The position numbers were made by a program, and so were the translations under genes. A DNA stretch of 64,000 nt from Aphrophora alni (taxonomy: Eukaryota > Arthropoda > Insecta > Hemiptera > Aphrophoridae): assembly GCA_963513935.1 (NCBI GenBank), contig OY740767.1:80836060-80900059 (forward strand), in the 5' to 3' direction. Every line of letters begins with the position of its first letter. The stretch's first letter is position 1. The notes beneath the pieces are model-generated. The model was not told the origin of the DNA. It did no database searches and was given only the letters and a program-made list of their open reading frames with translations. Positions 1 to 15,000 of the stretch are shown piece after piece.

Positions 1-1429
<1,429 letters not shown>

Positions 1430-3310
1430 ACCCGTTGTAACTCGTAGAACTTCGGGATTTGCAATTAATTTTGCAAAATTCGATTTTTCTAGGCTAGCAG
1501 CGGTTTGAAACGTTGAAGGTCACAAGACAGGTAAATGCCAACCAACGGTATCTACCGGCAAGGTGACCTTGTAACTATGCGTGCAGATACTGGAAAATTA
1601 ACTTAATCTTTTTCAATCTGATTTCCAAGGGGATAACAGAAACCGGGAATATTATGTATTTGAGTTTTATTCAGGAAAACATATTGCACTAAATACGCAA
1701 GTGTGGGTTGTAATATTCCAAATTCAAAATATAAATTAGTTCTTACGTAAGCAAAGATCAAAGTTAAGCGAAAAATTCAAATTTGGTCGAAATGAAAAAA
1801 GAAAAAAGTTTTTAGGTTTTACAAAGAGAGGCCTAAAATAAACATTAAATAAGGTATATGCAAAAATTGGTATATATTAAATAAGGTATATTTAAAAGTT
1901 AGTTAAGATATTAAAGTTTAGACGTTTATAAAGTATAGAAAAATTAAGTTTTGTAAAATCCAAGTAAAAGAAGATATAAAGAGTGAAAAGTTTTATTATA
2001 AAATAAAATAAAATTTAGATAAATAATTAAAATGAATGGGTGATAAAATTCACACCTTTAAAGTAATTTAAAACGTTAAGTTGGCAATTTTAAATACATG
2101 GTAATATAGAGTAGGTTATTATCTTATTAGAAATGTAAGAAACACTCAGTATGATTAATAATCTTTGGGAAATTAAATAGCCCAAAGAAAAGCGAAAAAC
2201 CGTAGAAATCCCTAACGCAAAACACCAGGAAAAAACCAAGAAAATTTCAAGAAATTTCGGCCAGTGTGTTAACTTTAAAAGGACTAGAAAGGGTCAAAAG
2301 GAAAATCCGGAAAAACTAAAATTCACAGATTTTTTCCGGGAAACGAGAAGTGAAAAGCGAACACGTGAAAAACTCGCGAACGTAAAGGAGTAGGACAACT
2401 ACTCAAAATCGACAGGATAGAAGACAAAAGTACATCCAGGAAAGTCGACTCGCGGGAAAATCAGACGACGCCGCGAGAAGTTACAGCGAAGAACAAGGAA
2501 GAAAAGAGAAGAAATTAGCGAGTTTAGATATGAAGTGGAGGAAAGGGACGGACAAATCAGAGACCAGCCAACTACACTACCAACTGCAGAAACGAGATAA
2601 CAGGTTAGAACAATTGAACTAATTACAAATATAAAAGAATACAAATTTTCAAAAATTCTAAATTAAAAAGTAAACAACAAGGAAAAGTAACTATAGTCGG
2701 AAAGCCCCGGAAAGATGAGATTTCTAACGAAGAAAATTCATAGTGTCTAGCAAGTAAGGTTGGCATTGAATTTAGTTTCAAAGAGGGGTATATAACCCAC
2801 CGCTTCAAGGGAGCGAGGTATTCATCACAATATCTACGGATAGTCTCTACGCTGCTGAGCTCCAGTATAAATTTTAAACAGTAAAATATTCTAACACCGA
2901 AAAAGGGAGTTAGAAAAGTTTAGCAAAAATGTCAACATGTTTTATTTTAATGTAGCAAAGCAACTTCATTCTGGATATCTGGATTTCAACTGGCGATCTT
3001 CAATAACGTGAGCTTCTAAACAACAGGGAAAGGAACGAACCTACCCGGGAAATTCACATATCATCTTTAATCACCATTAGAGGACAACTTTAATTGCAGC
3101 ATCCGACATCTGTAAATCAACAGACAGCATTGGTACTCAGCAACACCACACCTGCCAACACGACAAAGGGAACGACATCAGGCTCCAGACATCTCTCCAG
3201 AGAGTAAAATTAGCTGTCTACCTACTACAACTGCTGACGCCATGAAAAAAAACAGTAAGCGACAGCAAAGTCAGGTGTTAAAAAGGTCGGTAAAAAGCGT
3301 ACATACGTTA
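1430..3310 (+). other. GC-richer, purine-rich island; possible old LTR or retroelement leader
   Basis: Base composition changes sharply from the flanks. About 2,160-2,620 is rich in A and G on the + strand, and its + strand frame through about 2,410-2,605 reads as a run of Arg, Lys and Glu ending in a stop. A TATA-like TATATAA follows at 2,789-2,795, inside a small GGGT...ACCC palindrome, with a GC-richer stretch just downstream, as in many LTR promoters. At 1,520-1,585 the words AAGGTCACA and TGACCTTG form a small inverted repeat. I found no second copy of this block in the window, no clear LTR boundaries and no recognisable gag or pol. A solo LTR or retroelement 5' part is one reading; a host regulatory or non-coding exon region is another. 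Confidence 0.25.
2789..2795 (+). promoter_or_regulatory. TATA-box-like sequence
   Basis: TATATAA lies just before a locally GC-richer segment (CCACCGCTTCAAGGGAGCGAGG). The placement suits a promoter or LTR U3/R junction, but in DNA this AT-rich such words also arise by chance, and no transcript start can be shown. Confidence 0.2.
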
Positions 3311-3957
3311 TTCCCAAGTAAAAATTTGCTTGAATAAATTCATTTAAATTAATTTTCATACTGGGTTTAGATAGGATTTTAAATTGAGTAAAGTCTTTTA
3401 TTAAAATTAATTTATAATCATTGTATATTTTAAAATAAATTAACTTCATAATAACTTTGAAAAATTAAAAAAAAGTAAAATTGTAATAATTAAGAATAGC
3501 AGAATAAATTAAAGTAAAATCAATATTTGTTCTGCCTTATGGTTTTAAAGAAATTGTTTTGAATATCATAATTTGTATGATTTTGGGTGGAATCCAACCT
3601 AAAAGGATTTTAAATTTGTTTCAGTTCAATAAATAATTACTGGTTATTTTAAAATTATAAAAATCTTTTATTTCAAACTTACCTAGTATTAGAATATCCC
3701 ATTCTTTTATTCCATTATAGCTTAAGAATTATCACAGTTTTCATTTATAAAATATATCAAGCACAGATAAATAAATTTACAAGGATAATTTCAGTCTACT
3801 CACTACTCCGAGATCAATTAAAAGTAAAGGTAAATTCTTGTGTTCTCAAACTGAGCTTATTATAAAAAATATTAAAATTATTAAGAAAGAAATTACTGGA
3901 AATTGTAAAAAAAAATTTTTTAGTCACAGTAATTATAGGGTTAATTATTTGAACAAC

Positions 3958-4018
3958 CAGTTATATCACCTAGGCTGATCAAAGTGAAAGCCTAAAGCTT
4001 CCAGTAGGTGATATCAAC
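3958..4018. repeat. Inverted repeat / hairpin
   Basis: GTTATATCACCTA on the left is answered by TAGGTGATATCAAC on the right (one mismatch plus a slight offset), with an inner AGGCT/AGCCT pair. About 30 bp further on, AATTGGCG (around 4,045) and CGCCAATT (around 4,091) form a second small inverted pair. These could be the ends of a foldback element or simply stem-loops. Confidence 0.45.
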
Positions 4019-4106
4019 TTATTCTCAACATACCTGTTAAAAAATTGGCGCTGTCCATGTGGGTAAAAAGAACCCCTTGATGACTTGGCTCGCCAATTGA
4101 AAAAAC

Positions 4107-4137
4107 ATAGAAAAAGGTACCGTTGAAATATATATAT
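4107..4137. repeat. Second copy of the 30-bp word, short AT tail
   Basis: It matches 11,968-11,997 for about 30 bp, and looser similarity continues upstream. Here the AT tail is only about 10 bp before it breaks into CGGG. Confidence 0.85.
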
Positions 4138-6304
4138 CGGGAAATTGATGGTATTCCAGCATTATAGGCTACTGAATAATTATAATTATTTTACAAAACA
4201 TTTTTATTTATGTTTCTAACGTTCCCTCTGTCTATTTCTCATTCTAAATCATTTGCAATTATTGAAGGGTATCATTAACATGTGTGTAAATATGTTCGGT
4301 ATTTTCGTCTAAAGTAAGAAAAAAAAAATACAAAATTGATTTTCGTAATTTTCATTAAAAAAAATATGGGTCTATGATTTCGTTGAAAACAGTATAGAAT
4401 TATATATTAAAACACTGGAACTGTATAAACATTTTTATATTGGCGGTCGGACATCATCAGATTATTTTACTGAGATTATATTTAGTAGCGTTACCAATTT
4501 TTCCCACTCTTTTCTTCATTTATATAACGTAATCATTTTGCAAGGAACATTAGAAAAAGTGAAAATTAAAATTTGTAAGATTTTTAAAAGTATACTTATA
4601 TTATAACAAATGAAAATTTTGATATTTCATCAATTTAGAATAAAAAATGTTTACACGGTAATCTGATTTAAGTAAACTGTACTGGAACGACCTTTTTAAG
4701 CAAACAGTTAAAAAACTATAATATTACCCTTTGTAAAAGATAAATAGGATTCCTTGTCACATAACGCACAACGATATATTAAATTAAATTAAATCAATTT
4801 TACGGTTTTTTGAACGGTAGTTAATAGAAAATTATGTTTTAAGACCCGTTATGTTAAAATACCACACATGTATTAATAATATATAAAGAATATTGCAATT
4901 ATTAAATAGTTTAACTTGAATTTATAATTTGTACCACTGCTAAATATAAAAATTGTTAAGCAAAAATATATTGACCATAAATTCTTCATATTTTTATGTT
5001 TTACGATTTAAACTTGGTGAATTTCCACGGTTAAAATGCCCAGCACTTAAGTCATCATTAGACTTTAGTTGGTAACATTCACATTATTGTGAGGTCATTA
5101 AAAGTTAAAAAAGTTGAAAACAGAACTTACCTTCATTTACCTACACAAGCCATAAAACATAATTAGTTGGACCAAAAATTGAATTTGAATTATTCCTGTA
5201 GAAAATATACGTCTGCAGTTGAGGAACTTCATTACCTTAAACAAGATCAAGCATGTTTCTAACCCCCATTTATTCCTTGTATACATCGCAAAATAGACCA
5301 TTTTGTTTGAATGAAGTAAAAGACTGTAGTTTTAATCATTTTCGTCGCCATTTTATGACTTGCATACTTCATATTTTTGTGACACACAAGTATGTGATAC
5401 ACCATTGCCTCATAACTGTATTATTAATGTAAACATCTGTATAGCTATAGAACAATTTTACAAAGTGGACAGCAAAGCTAAGTTTTATAAATAATGCAGA
5501 ACACTGCACTTCTGCTCTAGCACAGAATACGCAATCGCACAAACAACTGGTCATTTATCTAAAGAAGATACTCACCATAAGGTAATTATAATTAAACATT
5601 TGGCAGTTACTAAGGGAATCAATAGTTATGTAGTAGATAGTTTACTCGATAAACTAAAGACACTCAAATTTAAAAAGAAACAATCACACAATACGTATCT
5701 AAGAAAAGAAAATGTATATGTTGATAGTGTGTGGCAGTGTTTTAAAATATATACTAAGGAACGTACTGGTTACCTAGGAAGAATGTTAACTCTTCGATTT
5801 GTATTTTTCATGTCTACTTTGACAACTTAAAAATATAAAAAATAATTCACATTAATTTGAAAATCTTCAAAGAAAACACTTATGTAGGAAAGATCGTTTC
5901 ATTGGTAAGGACAAAAAATATGTAAATTTATTATGATTTAGAATTTGACAAAAATGTGTTCTAATACAAACAATATTAAAAAAATATTCTACTCAGTAAG
6001 TAATAATGCGACGAATGCTACCACTCAGAATAATTTACCTTTAGGCATATTGGAAGGACCGACACAACTAAGTACTACGATATTGTAGGTAATCAAGGTA
6101 GCGCAGGTACATTGTTGTGGGAAATTTTACTAACTTATATAAAAGTATATTAGACACAACTAAATATATACTTTAAAAAAATTAGATTTCATTATTACAA
6201 AAATGAATAGGAAAGTATTTGAAAACCTTCAACCACAGTGTGTACGTATTTTGTGATAAATACATTAGATTGGCGATATTGGCAGCGGTATTAAGTGTTG
6301 CAAT

Positions 6305-6800
6305 GTATTGATTGATAAATTGATGGCCGATCTAAACTTTGCTATATATGCGATGTTTATGCTAAATAGAAATATAAAAAGGCACAATAGTCAATACGAG
6401 TTTGATAGGAATCACCAAACAATATTTTACAACAGGAATCATGAAACGTTGACTTTTGGGCAGATGTTGTTGGTACAAACGAAATTGAACCATTTATAAT
6501 AAATGGAAAATTAACAGAAAATTCCCAAACTTACATTAAACTAACAAAATTAAAATGAAATAAGGAAATTTTCAACAACTGAGTGGTTTCAACAAGATAT
6601 ATAAAATACTAAAGTTCGACAAATCTTGGTGAACATTTTTCAACGAAGATGGATAAGTGTAAGGGAGATAATTGAATGGCAAAGCTGATCACCCCAGACC
6701 TATCCAATCCCTTCATATTTTCTTTAAGGGGTAATAATTAGTCTACTTTGTACCTCTTAAGATGATAGAAGTACTATTGAAATTCACATAAGGTAGAATA
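6305..6800 (+). pseudogene. Mariner-like (DDE_3 superfamily) transposase remnant
   Basis: The catalytic part of an IS630/Tc1/mariner-type transposase survives in pieces across several frames. In order along the + strand: a decayed DEATF-like start followed by FMLNRNIKRHNSQY (about 6,355-6,400), then WADVVG with PFIINGKL (about 6,458-6,510), then WFQQD at 6,584-6,598 carrying the expected second catalytic Asp. Next come IFQRRWI and IEWQ (about 6,630-6,680), and PDLSNPFIF at 6,694-6,720 with the third catalytic Asp. In this family these blocks read SDEATF...NRHN, VWAG...GP, FQQDGAPAH, RWIGRRGPIEWPARSPDL and FFLWG. Stops and frameshifts separate the blocks, so no product is possible. I did not find the N-terminal helix-turn-helix region or convincing terminal repeats. 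Order and spacing of the motifs make the family call solid; the exact subfamily is open. Confidence 0.75.
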
Positions 6801-8041
6801 AACATAACTATACACTATTTGTTTTGTTAGTGTTTTATTGTAGTTTTGTGGAATTTTCTATCAATGGTAAATAAATCAACAGAATTAGTGTAATAAAGCT
6901 AACACATAAAAGATTTGACGAATTGTGTATTTTAAAAAACCGCGTTCCTTATTGCTGCAGTGATAGGGACATGATGAGACGATGACGATATAACGTATGT
7001 ACGACTGACAAACTGCCGAAGGAAACCATTTCAAAAATGTGTTAATAGACTGTAATGTACGAAGCTTTTCATTTGATATTTAGAATATCCAGTGTATTAA
7101 AAATATTTTTGACCCTGGTGTTATTAAGTTAGTTTTAACTTTTCAACCAATTTGTTATTTAGGTCACTGAAAAACCTTCAACCAAATATTACTATCGCAA
7201 AAGAAAACATTTAAATTAATACGCATAAGAATCTTTTTAACATAAAACTGAAATTAAAACACAAAACATATTTCTCTGGACAACAATATTGGTCTGAACT
7301 ATATCTGGACAATAATTATAATTTGTTTAACAATCATCAATGCATTTTAAAATATTGAGATAAAACACATTCATTTACTACTCTCATAGTTTATTAAGAT
7401 TTCAATAACCTCTAATAACCTATATTATTTAACAAATTATTAATAAAATTTGTAATATATAACTTTAAAAAGTTTACATTATTAATTAAATTTTGGTTTT
7501 TATGCCTCTCAATGATAAATTTATATGTTATATAAACATTTAAAACATTTATATTTATTGCCTTTTATATTTAGGTAAAACATAACTTCACTACTTACAA
7601 CAATTTTAAAATATGAAATTTACCTTATAATATGCAGTATGAATCCAGCAAATAAATTTCTCCCTATGTATGACTAAATTTATAGCAGGAGCAGGACGGG
7701 CTGGCAAACTGAAATGTCGAGATAAAAAGCTTTACTCCTTTAGTACTTCATTCAATAAATGTTCGTAGAGTAATACACGTGTCCTTTTAATGGGTATTAG
7801 TTCAACTTTTTCCAGTGTTTTCAACATTAAATTTTACGAAATAATGTAAATACCGCAATCAATAAATGCAAGTTTGAGATTGTTTGAAGTAGAACTATGT
7901 TAATAATAATTATTATAGATTAAAATCAATATAATAATAATATTTTGAAACCTCTTTGAAGGACACTTCACAATATTATAATCTAATTTCTATAAATTAC
8001 ATTATAATATTTGAAAAACATATATCACTCGAAATAAATAA

Positions 8042-8118
<77 letters not shown>

Positions 8119-9703
8119 AATGTGATTGGTGTATTTATTTTAACGTAAAGTTATATTAAATGATATTTGGTCAATATGTATGTGTAGACATTTTATTTAG
8201 GAGTTTTTTTTATATGTACTTTATAAGAATTTTCAAAAAAAGTAATAAATGAACATATTAATTAAATACGTGTATATGTATAACCAAATGACGAATATTA
8301 TAAATATTTAAATATTATTAATAATAATAATAAATAAATAAATTTAAATAAATAATATTATATCTTTGTACTAAATAGGAATAAATTACTAATATTCTAT
8401 TTAATATTTTGTTAAAGGGTGTACAATGTAGAGCGTTTACTTTTCTACACTATCAAACATTATAGCAATGAAAACATTTATGCTTTAAGTAAATTTGGTT
8501 AAAATAAACAATAATACAAATACTATTTTCATTTTATTATCCATATATCTGGTATTTTATGTTTTCATTATTTAGAGCGATTAGATAATTACGAATAACC
8601 TAGTTATTTTAACTCATTTGTAAATTATGAATTACATGTCACTGAAAGAAATTGGTAATTGATAAAAAATGCAAAACATAAAGTTTGTTATGTTTAACAT
8701 TTTAACGTGGCAAAAATCGCACAAAGTATGAAAATATATAAATATCACCAAATAAATTAAATAAAAATTCGTTCTAACCTACAGTCGTTCAATGATTCAT
8801 TTTTTTTTAAATACTAAACTCTTCCATTTAATATCTAAATTTATATATCCTTATTAAAAAAAAATGGTTCAGCACTAGATTATTCAATTGTAGGCTACAT
8901 CAAGAAAGTGGGTTCTTAATAAAATATAAATTGGTGTAAATTCTACTATTTGTTTTATTTCTTCTGCGTATTTATAACTTTATAAAGTCTTTAAAAGATA
9001 TTTTGCTTTTTCGAGTACACATTGCCTCGTTGTTGGTAGTGACAAATCGTGCAATTTGAGTAAGTAACGAGATTGGAAATCGAAAGTAAATCACTCTTAT
9101 AATATTGGTGATTTCATTTACAGTTTATCAGTATGCAGTTCTTGAGCTCGACAGGTAACTATAACAGGTGGATAACACAGGTTTCAAGGTTCTCGTACAG
9201 CCTACATCTCGCAGCTAGCTTGGATTATAATTTATCAATATCCTTTCCATTTATAAAAATTACTGACCCTAGAATAACTCACACACAGACAATGCATCTA
9301 GAACCAAACAAGTTACAGGAAATACAGTAAGGTGCAAACTTAGTGGGATGGAAACAATAGAGGCACATACTTTTCCACGACCATCCCACAAGGCAACTAG
9401 TGCCCTTCTATATTTACACTAAAGAATTACATTCCTTAAAAAAACGCTATTCGATTGTTTTAGTATGATTGGTATTGAAATTTGGTATAGAAAATTTTGA
9501 GTTATTAATACATGTTAATGTTTTGCAAATAGAATTGTGTCAGTGTACCTCCGTATTATTAGATTCCCAAAAGGACGTAATAATAATCCTTTTTTACCAT
9601 ATTTATTACTATCAAACCCATAGTATATTAAATGCAAATTTGAGACAACTATTTTAAAGGTTCTAATATCTAGTGGAGTGAATGTGTCTTCACAATGCAG
9701 TTA
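6801..9703. other. AT-rich non-coding stretch
   Basis: Apart from the (TA)n array at 8,047-8,112 I see nothing. The 65- and 62-codon open frames at 9,133-9,330 and 9,469-9,657 (+) have no recognisable domain. Confidence 0.55.
8047..8112. repeat. (TA)n microsatellite
   Basis: Pure TA dinucleotides for about 66 bp, preceded by a short (AAAT)n-like run. Confidence 0.97.
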
Positions 9704-10183
9704 TATACAGAGTGTCCCGGAACTAAACAATACATACCTAAAACATTGTTTAATCATTGTATGGAAATTACATGATTTGCAAGAATTGTTAAAACTTGAT
9801 TATTTATTATTCGATTTTATTAAATAAGGTGTCATTCGATTTGTCTTTTAATTGTGCATCTTTTACCTATCCTAATAATGTTTCATAGCTAACGGTTTTT
9901 GACATTATAACATTTAAACGGCCGCCATTTTGAAATGGATTTAGTTCCAGCAACGAAATCTTATACACTTATTCTACCTAATAAGGTACATATTTATATT
10001 AAATTTTAAATTTCTATCTTAAATAAATCTTTAGTTATAAAATATTTTGTAAAAAACACATACAGACCGACAGACATAAAACTAGTCACGGAGACCAATG
10101 TTTATATTGTAAAATATGTTTGTCTCGACCTAAGGAACATTTTTTTATGAAATGTTCCAGAGTGTTCCGGGACATCCTGTATA
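9704..10183. mobile_element. MITE-like element with mariner-type inverted ends
   Basis: The left end reads TATACAGAGTGTCCCGGAAC (9,704 onward). The right end, read on the opposite strand from 10,183, is TATACAGGATGTCCCGGAAC. The two 20-bp ends differ at only two or three places and sit in TA dinucleotides, as expected for Tc1/mariner superfamily insertions. The 480-bp body has no coding capacity. It carries a short GC-rich word (GGCCGCCATTTTG, about 9,920) in an otherwise AT-rich interior. It is best read as a non-autonomous, transposase-dependent element; no source transposase with matching ends is visible in the window. Confidence 0.8.
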
Positions 10184-10612
10184 TTTAATCATGATTCATC
10201 TTACACAAACATAAAACACGGGATACACATTTTCTAAAGTTGTTGTTTATAAATTGTTATTACTTTTAATATTACGGTAGTCTATACAATAAGTACATTT
10301 TCCTATGTAAATGTGTGAAATTTGTAGATTTATATAGGTATAAATTTGATGTCAATGATATTGTTAAACTCATGTAAATGAAAACTTTAAAATTTATATA
10401 ACTAGTGAATTTCGAAGAAATACATGGGATAGATAGATCATCCAACTACTGGAAGTCATTTCGGTAAAATTACCGTCAATTCTAATTTAAATATATAGAC
10501 AACAGCATTAAATATAATAAATACATATAGTTATTCAAGTATATCATTAAACATACATTCCAATGTATAATTACTTTAAAAATCTATTAAAAAAGGGGTG
10601 GGTAATCTGCTG

Positions 10613-10613
<1 letters not shown>

Positions 10614-10690
<77 letters not shown>
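10614..10690. repeat. (TA)n microsatellite
   Basis: Uninterrupted TA array of about 77 bp following GGTAATCTGCTGT. Confidence 0.97.
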
Positions 10691-10691
<1 letters not shown>

Positions 10692-11967
10692 CTATATTTT
10701 ATACTTTTCTTATAACTTGTGATATATAATGTGCTACTTAGAACTTCCATTCATTACATAACTAAATTAAAATCATTACTTTATTTGTTGTAAAACAGGT
10801 TGCTAAAACTAATTATTTTTATTATTATTTTTTTTGCTTCAGTTTTCCACATTTTTATGGTAAAATAATTGTTGCTGAAAAACGAGATGAAAGTAATTTT
10901 GTACATCCATTATTTAAAATAGTGGTTATAAATTCTCACATAGCAGTAATTATATAACAACTAGTTATGAGGTTTGTGTCGTGTCATTATATAATATGCA
11001 ATGTTTTTTTATAATATTACAGGGGATAGTGTTATGTAAACATCGTCACTACGAGAAGACGCGTTCCTTATCGCTCCTTTTCAGTTGGTTGATCCTCTTG
11101 ATCCTTCCCTTGCAATAAATATCACAAATGTAATTCACCTATCGCCATAAAATGTTTGTATTATCACTTAAAAGATTGATGCCGAAAATATTATACAATG
11201 TAATGGGATATGCTAACGTTTATCAACAGAGCCGATGTTATTATAATAATTATTATTGTAGAATGAAACATAACACGGTTTTTATGCATTTAATTTCATA
11301 TCGGCAGAGAAGCACAACGATTTTCTTTATAAATATAAGATATATTGAAACCGCTACCGTCGCTACGTTTATAGTTAATACTAGTTCGTTCACTACTATT
11401 AATATCAATAAGATGTGTTAACAATTAATATCATAGCAATGTGTTTTCAGCCAATAACTAGAGAGGAAATACAAATATCTTTTAATAAACGCCACTTTAA
11501 ATGTTAATTGTTTTGTTTAACTCAAAATATTAGACATAAGGTATTGGTTTGTACAACATTAGTTGATCTATTTTTTACTTTAATTTGTAATGTAGTTGCT
11601 ATGGTGTGATATTAAAAGTTGAGTGACTGGTAAAAGTAATATTTATTACGATTTTTAGCTTTCTTATTTTTTTTAAACAGATAGACCGTTGACAATAGTT
11701 TTTATGTTTATTGATGGAAAGTTATTAAATTGAATAAATGATTTTTAATGAAAACGTTTAGAAATTGTCAGAAAAAACTGGCTGTTTAAGAAAAATGTGT
11801 TTAATGAATGAAGTCTGAAAAACTGAATGAATTAATCAATAACAAGTTTTTCCAAAAAATGATCATTTACGTTTAAAACTGTTTCGTGGTAGTGAGAAAA
11901 AATTTGGGTGAGTCTAAAATATCTAATAATTGCTTTCATAAGACTAATTTTATATATATTGAAAAAT

Positions 11968-11986
11968 ATAGAAAAAGGTACCGTTG

Positions 11987-12031
<45 letters not shown>
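11968..12031. repeat. Shared 30-bp word leading into a (TA)n array
   Basis: The word ATAGAAAAAGGTACCGTTGA (11,968-11,987) runs directly into about 42 bp of AT repeats. The same word, also followed by ATATATATA, occurs at 4,107, and the sequence just before it (TTGAAAAA.A) also agrees. A third, weaker relative sits near 27,604. Confidence 0.85.
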
Positions 12032-12034
<3 letters not shown>

Positions 12035-15000
12035 GAAATAAATTACAAAGTAAGTATTTTACATAAAAAATAAGTTAAATAAACAATATTACACTATGTC
12101 AACTCCCTTGTTTTGAATCTCGAAACAGGAAAAAAAAAATGATTATTATCATCTATTAATTTAGGAATTAAAATTTGAAGCGCATTAAGTAACAAGAAAA
12201 AGTCGAAACTTAACTTAAAGTGTATTAACTCTACACATACACCTGCCCCTTATGTTATTTGAAATTTCCAGAAATATTATATCACTTTAAATTAACAAAA
12301 CCATTATTATAAATAATATGTCAAAATTATAAAAAAATAATTCCTATATAAAAACTACATACATAATCGACATATTTGTACAGCATTATGGTCAACATTA
12401 AGTACATTTCTCAGTATTTTATATGTTTCACCAAAATGAAATACAGTATCGATTTAAATCAAATTGTATTGGATAAAATAATAGTTTCTCCTTTTAACCC
12501 TATTTTATAATTTAACATCACATGTGTACGATAACTTAGTTTAAACTTATTCAAATTTCAGATAACATATATATTTAAATTGAGCAGTGCTTCAATACAG
12601 GATTAGTAGGCTATATTGCAATTAATATAGCAGAATAACCAAATTGAAACGTTTTTGTTGGCCTGTATTGTCAGAATTATAGTCTAATGAAATAATAATA
12701 AAAAAATTTTATCACATATTCCTTACAGTATTTTCTTGTGAGCCGTTTTCCGTAGTCACTTTCAATGTAGTGTAAAACCAATAAATTTATATAATATCAA
12801 TTTCAGTTGTCACGTTGTAATGTTTTTAAGACACTTAATCTGTTGAAATTTAACTATAATAAGCACTAACTTGTTATACTAACAAATATATCTTTAAACA
12901 TAGTTTCTGCGTCAATAAATTAAGGAATTCTTCAAATACGGGTTACAGTATATACAAATTGAGACAAGTCGACTAGTAATTAATATTCTAACTGATTGAA
13001 TAACAACTCGAAAATGGTTTGTCAAAATATTTGTGTGTTTTTTACAAGTGTAATAATAATACAATAGTTGAGACGGGTCGCTTGTTATTTCAGTTTATCA
13101 GTAATAAAAGTAGTGATATTGAACATAGTTCTTGTAATATTTTAATATATGTAGTTCAAATACAATTTCTATTACAATTATTTTTTTCGATGTTGTATCA
13201 AAATAACATTTTGACAAATTAGTTTATTTAAAAATTACTTGCAATCTAGCAATATATATTATAAATATCACCATATATATTTGGAATATTGGTGATTTAA
13301 AATTACATATGCATTCGTTTAGTAATAGTGGGATTATAAAAGTGAGTCAGGTGTTTTGCTTTATTGAACGCAACTTTATTTGTTTTTCTAACGCAATACT
13401 CTGACCATAAACCAGATATTAAGGCATTTATATCTTCGCAAAACCAGTTTGAACATAACTCTTATTTACAAAGATAATTTAATTTAGAAAAACTTATAGG
13501 ATATTTACTTTCACTAGTGGTAAATTTCACTAGTGTTTATCTTTCAAATTTTTATAGGATTTGATTTAGAAATAAACTAACAAACTCCTATTTTTTAAAT
13601 TAAATTTTATTTCTGAGCTCACTACATTAAACACTTAAAAATATACAATAAAACAAATCTTCTTAAATATAAAGTGGGTAACATATTGAAACTTATGTAC
13701 TTAACTTATGAAACTTATCAACCATATATGAATAAATGACAAAACATATGGAATTTGACAGTTTTTATATTTTTTTATTTATTTATTTTTTTTTTATATA
13801 GTTAATATTAGAAGTTCTTTGGTAAGTCCATGTTATAAGATTCGTTTTTTTTTTTTTTTACGTCTGTAAAAAGTAATAAAATAATACACAGTTGTAAATA
13901 ATCCTTGAAATTTACTTTAAATACAGGTATGGTTTTATTACTCCTACAAAAACATACATTGATAATCTGGTTTATTGTAAATACGTAATTAGTGTTATTT
14001 TCTCCATTTTTATTTATTTATTTTTTTTTACAAAAGACGATTTATGTTTCCTTTCTTCAGTTCAGGTGTTATAATGTCTAGATTTTTATATAATAAAATT
14101 ACAAGAACATCAGTCACACATATCAAAAAATTGAACCATTCCATATTAGTAATGAAATTGGGGAAGATAGAAACAAGAATAATTATGTCAATTATTTCGA
14201 AAATATTTAAAATAAATTGTAAGAGCCAATAATTACACTTTGTTACGCTCATGCCATAACGACTGGTAATTGTGTGGTTTTATAATATGATCCTTTATTA
14301 AGTCAATATATTATTGTAAGCATTGATTGTATTATAGTCATTTGTAGGGATGTTTAACAATAAATGCAATTATGTTTCTGAAATATTATAATAATTTAGA
14401 TATTATAATTAATTGTTAATTTATTTTCTACTACCATTTCGAACTAATTTTTATACTATTGAAAAAACATTAAACTTTGTTATTGTATTTAGTATTCACA
14501 ACATAAATTCTGAGTACACGAGAGCACTTTAGGTACGACTCTGAGATTGAATTATTGAGTCATATTTTGAGCACGTACATGTAACGCCATGTGTACTACA
14601 TTTGCTGAGTTCGAGTAAAACTTTTGGTTATTTGATTTATTACTAGTTCGTAATCCCATTAGTAAAACATGAATCAAAAAGACATTTTATGTCATTATTT
14701 CAAAAATAATTCTTACATTTCATAATTATTTTTCATGTATTTATTATTTTAAACTTATACACATTTTTTAAACTCTGAGAACTAAGGTTAAATAAGATAA
14801 ATAAATAATCATCTTTATTATTAACGAGCTTTTGGGATTTTAAATTTATTTAACTGAGATGTGTCGTAATCAATATAAAAATATCACATCAATCAGAAAT
14901 ATATATTGTTAGAAAAAATATTCATTTAACATATATTTCAAAGTTATTTATTAAACATATTAGTATTATCACAGCAATGATAATAACATATTATTATTTT

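Larger units (their letters stand above)
3311..6240. other. AT-rich stretch with a small inverted-repeat segment
   Basis: Mostly featureless AT-rich DNA. Exceptions are the inverted repeats around 3,958-4,100 and the 30-bp word at 4,107-4,137 that recurs near 11,968 (listed separately). A 76-codon open frame at 5,600-5,830 (+) has no motif I recognise and looks like chance or decay. Confidence 0.5.

Noticed and set aside
2399..2644. 81-codon - strand frame rich in Ser, Leu and Phe
   Set aside because: It is the reverse of a purine-rich strand, where stops are rare by composition; no motif.
6938..6975. CGCGTTCCTTATTGCT, similar to 11,060-11,077
   Set aside because: Only about 15 bp agree and the flanks do not, so it may be chance.
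14028..14252. Open frames on both strands of the same DNA
   Set aside because: Mutually shadowing frames in AT-rich DNA with no signature; neither can be supported.
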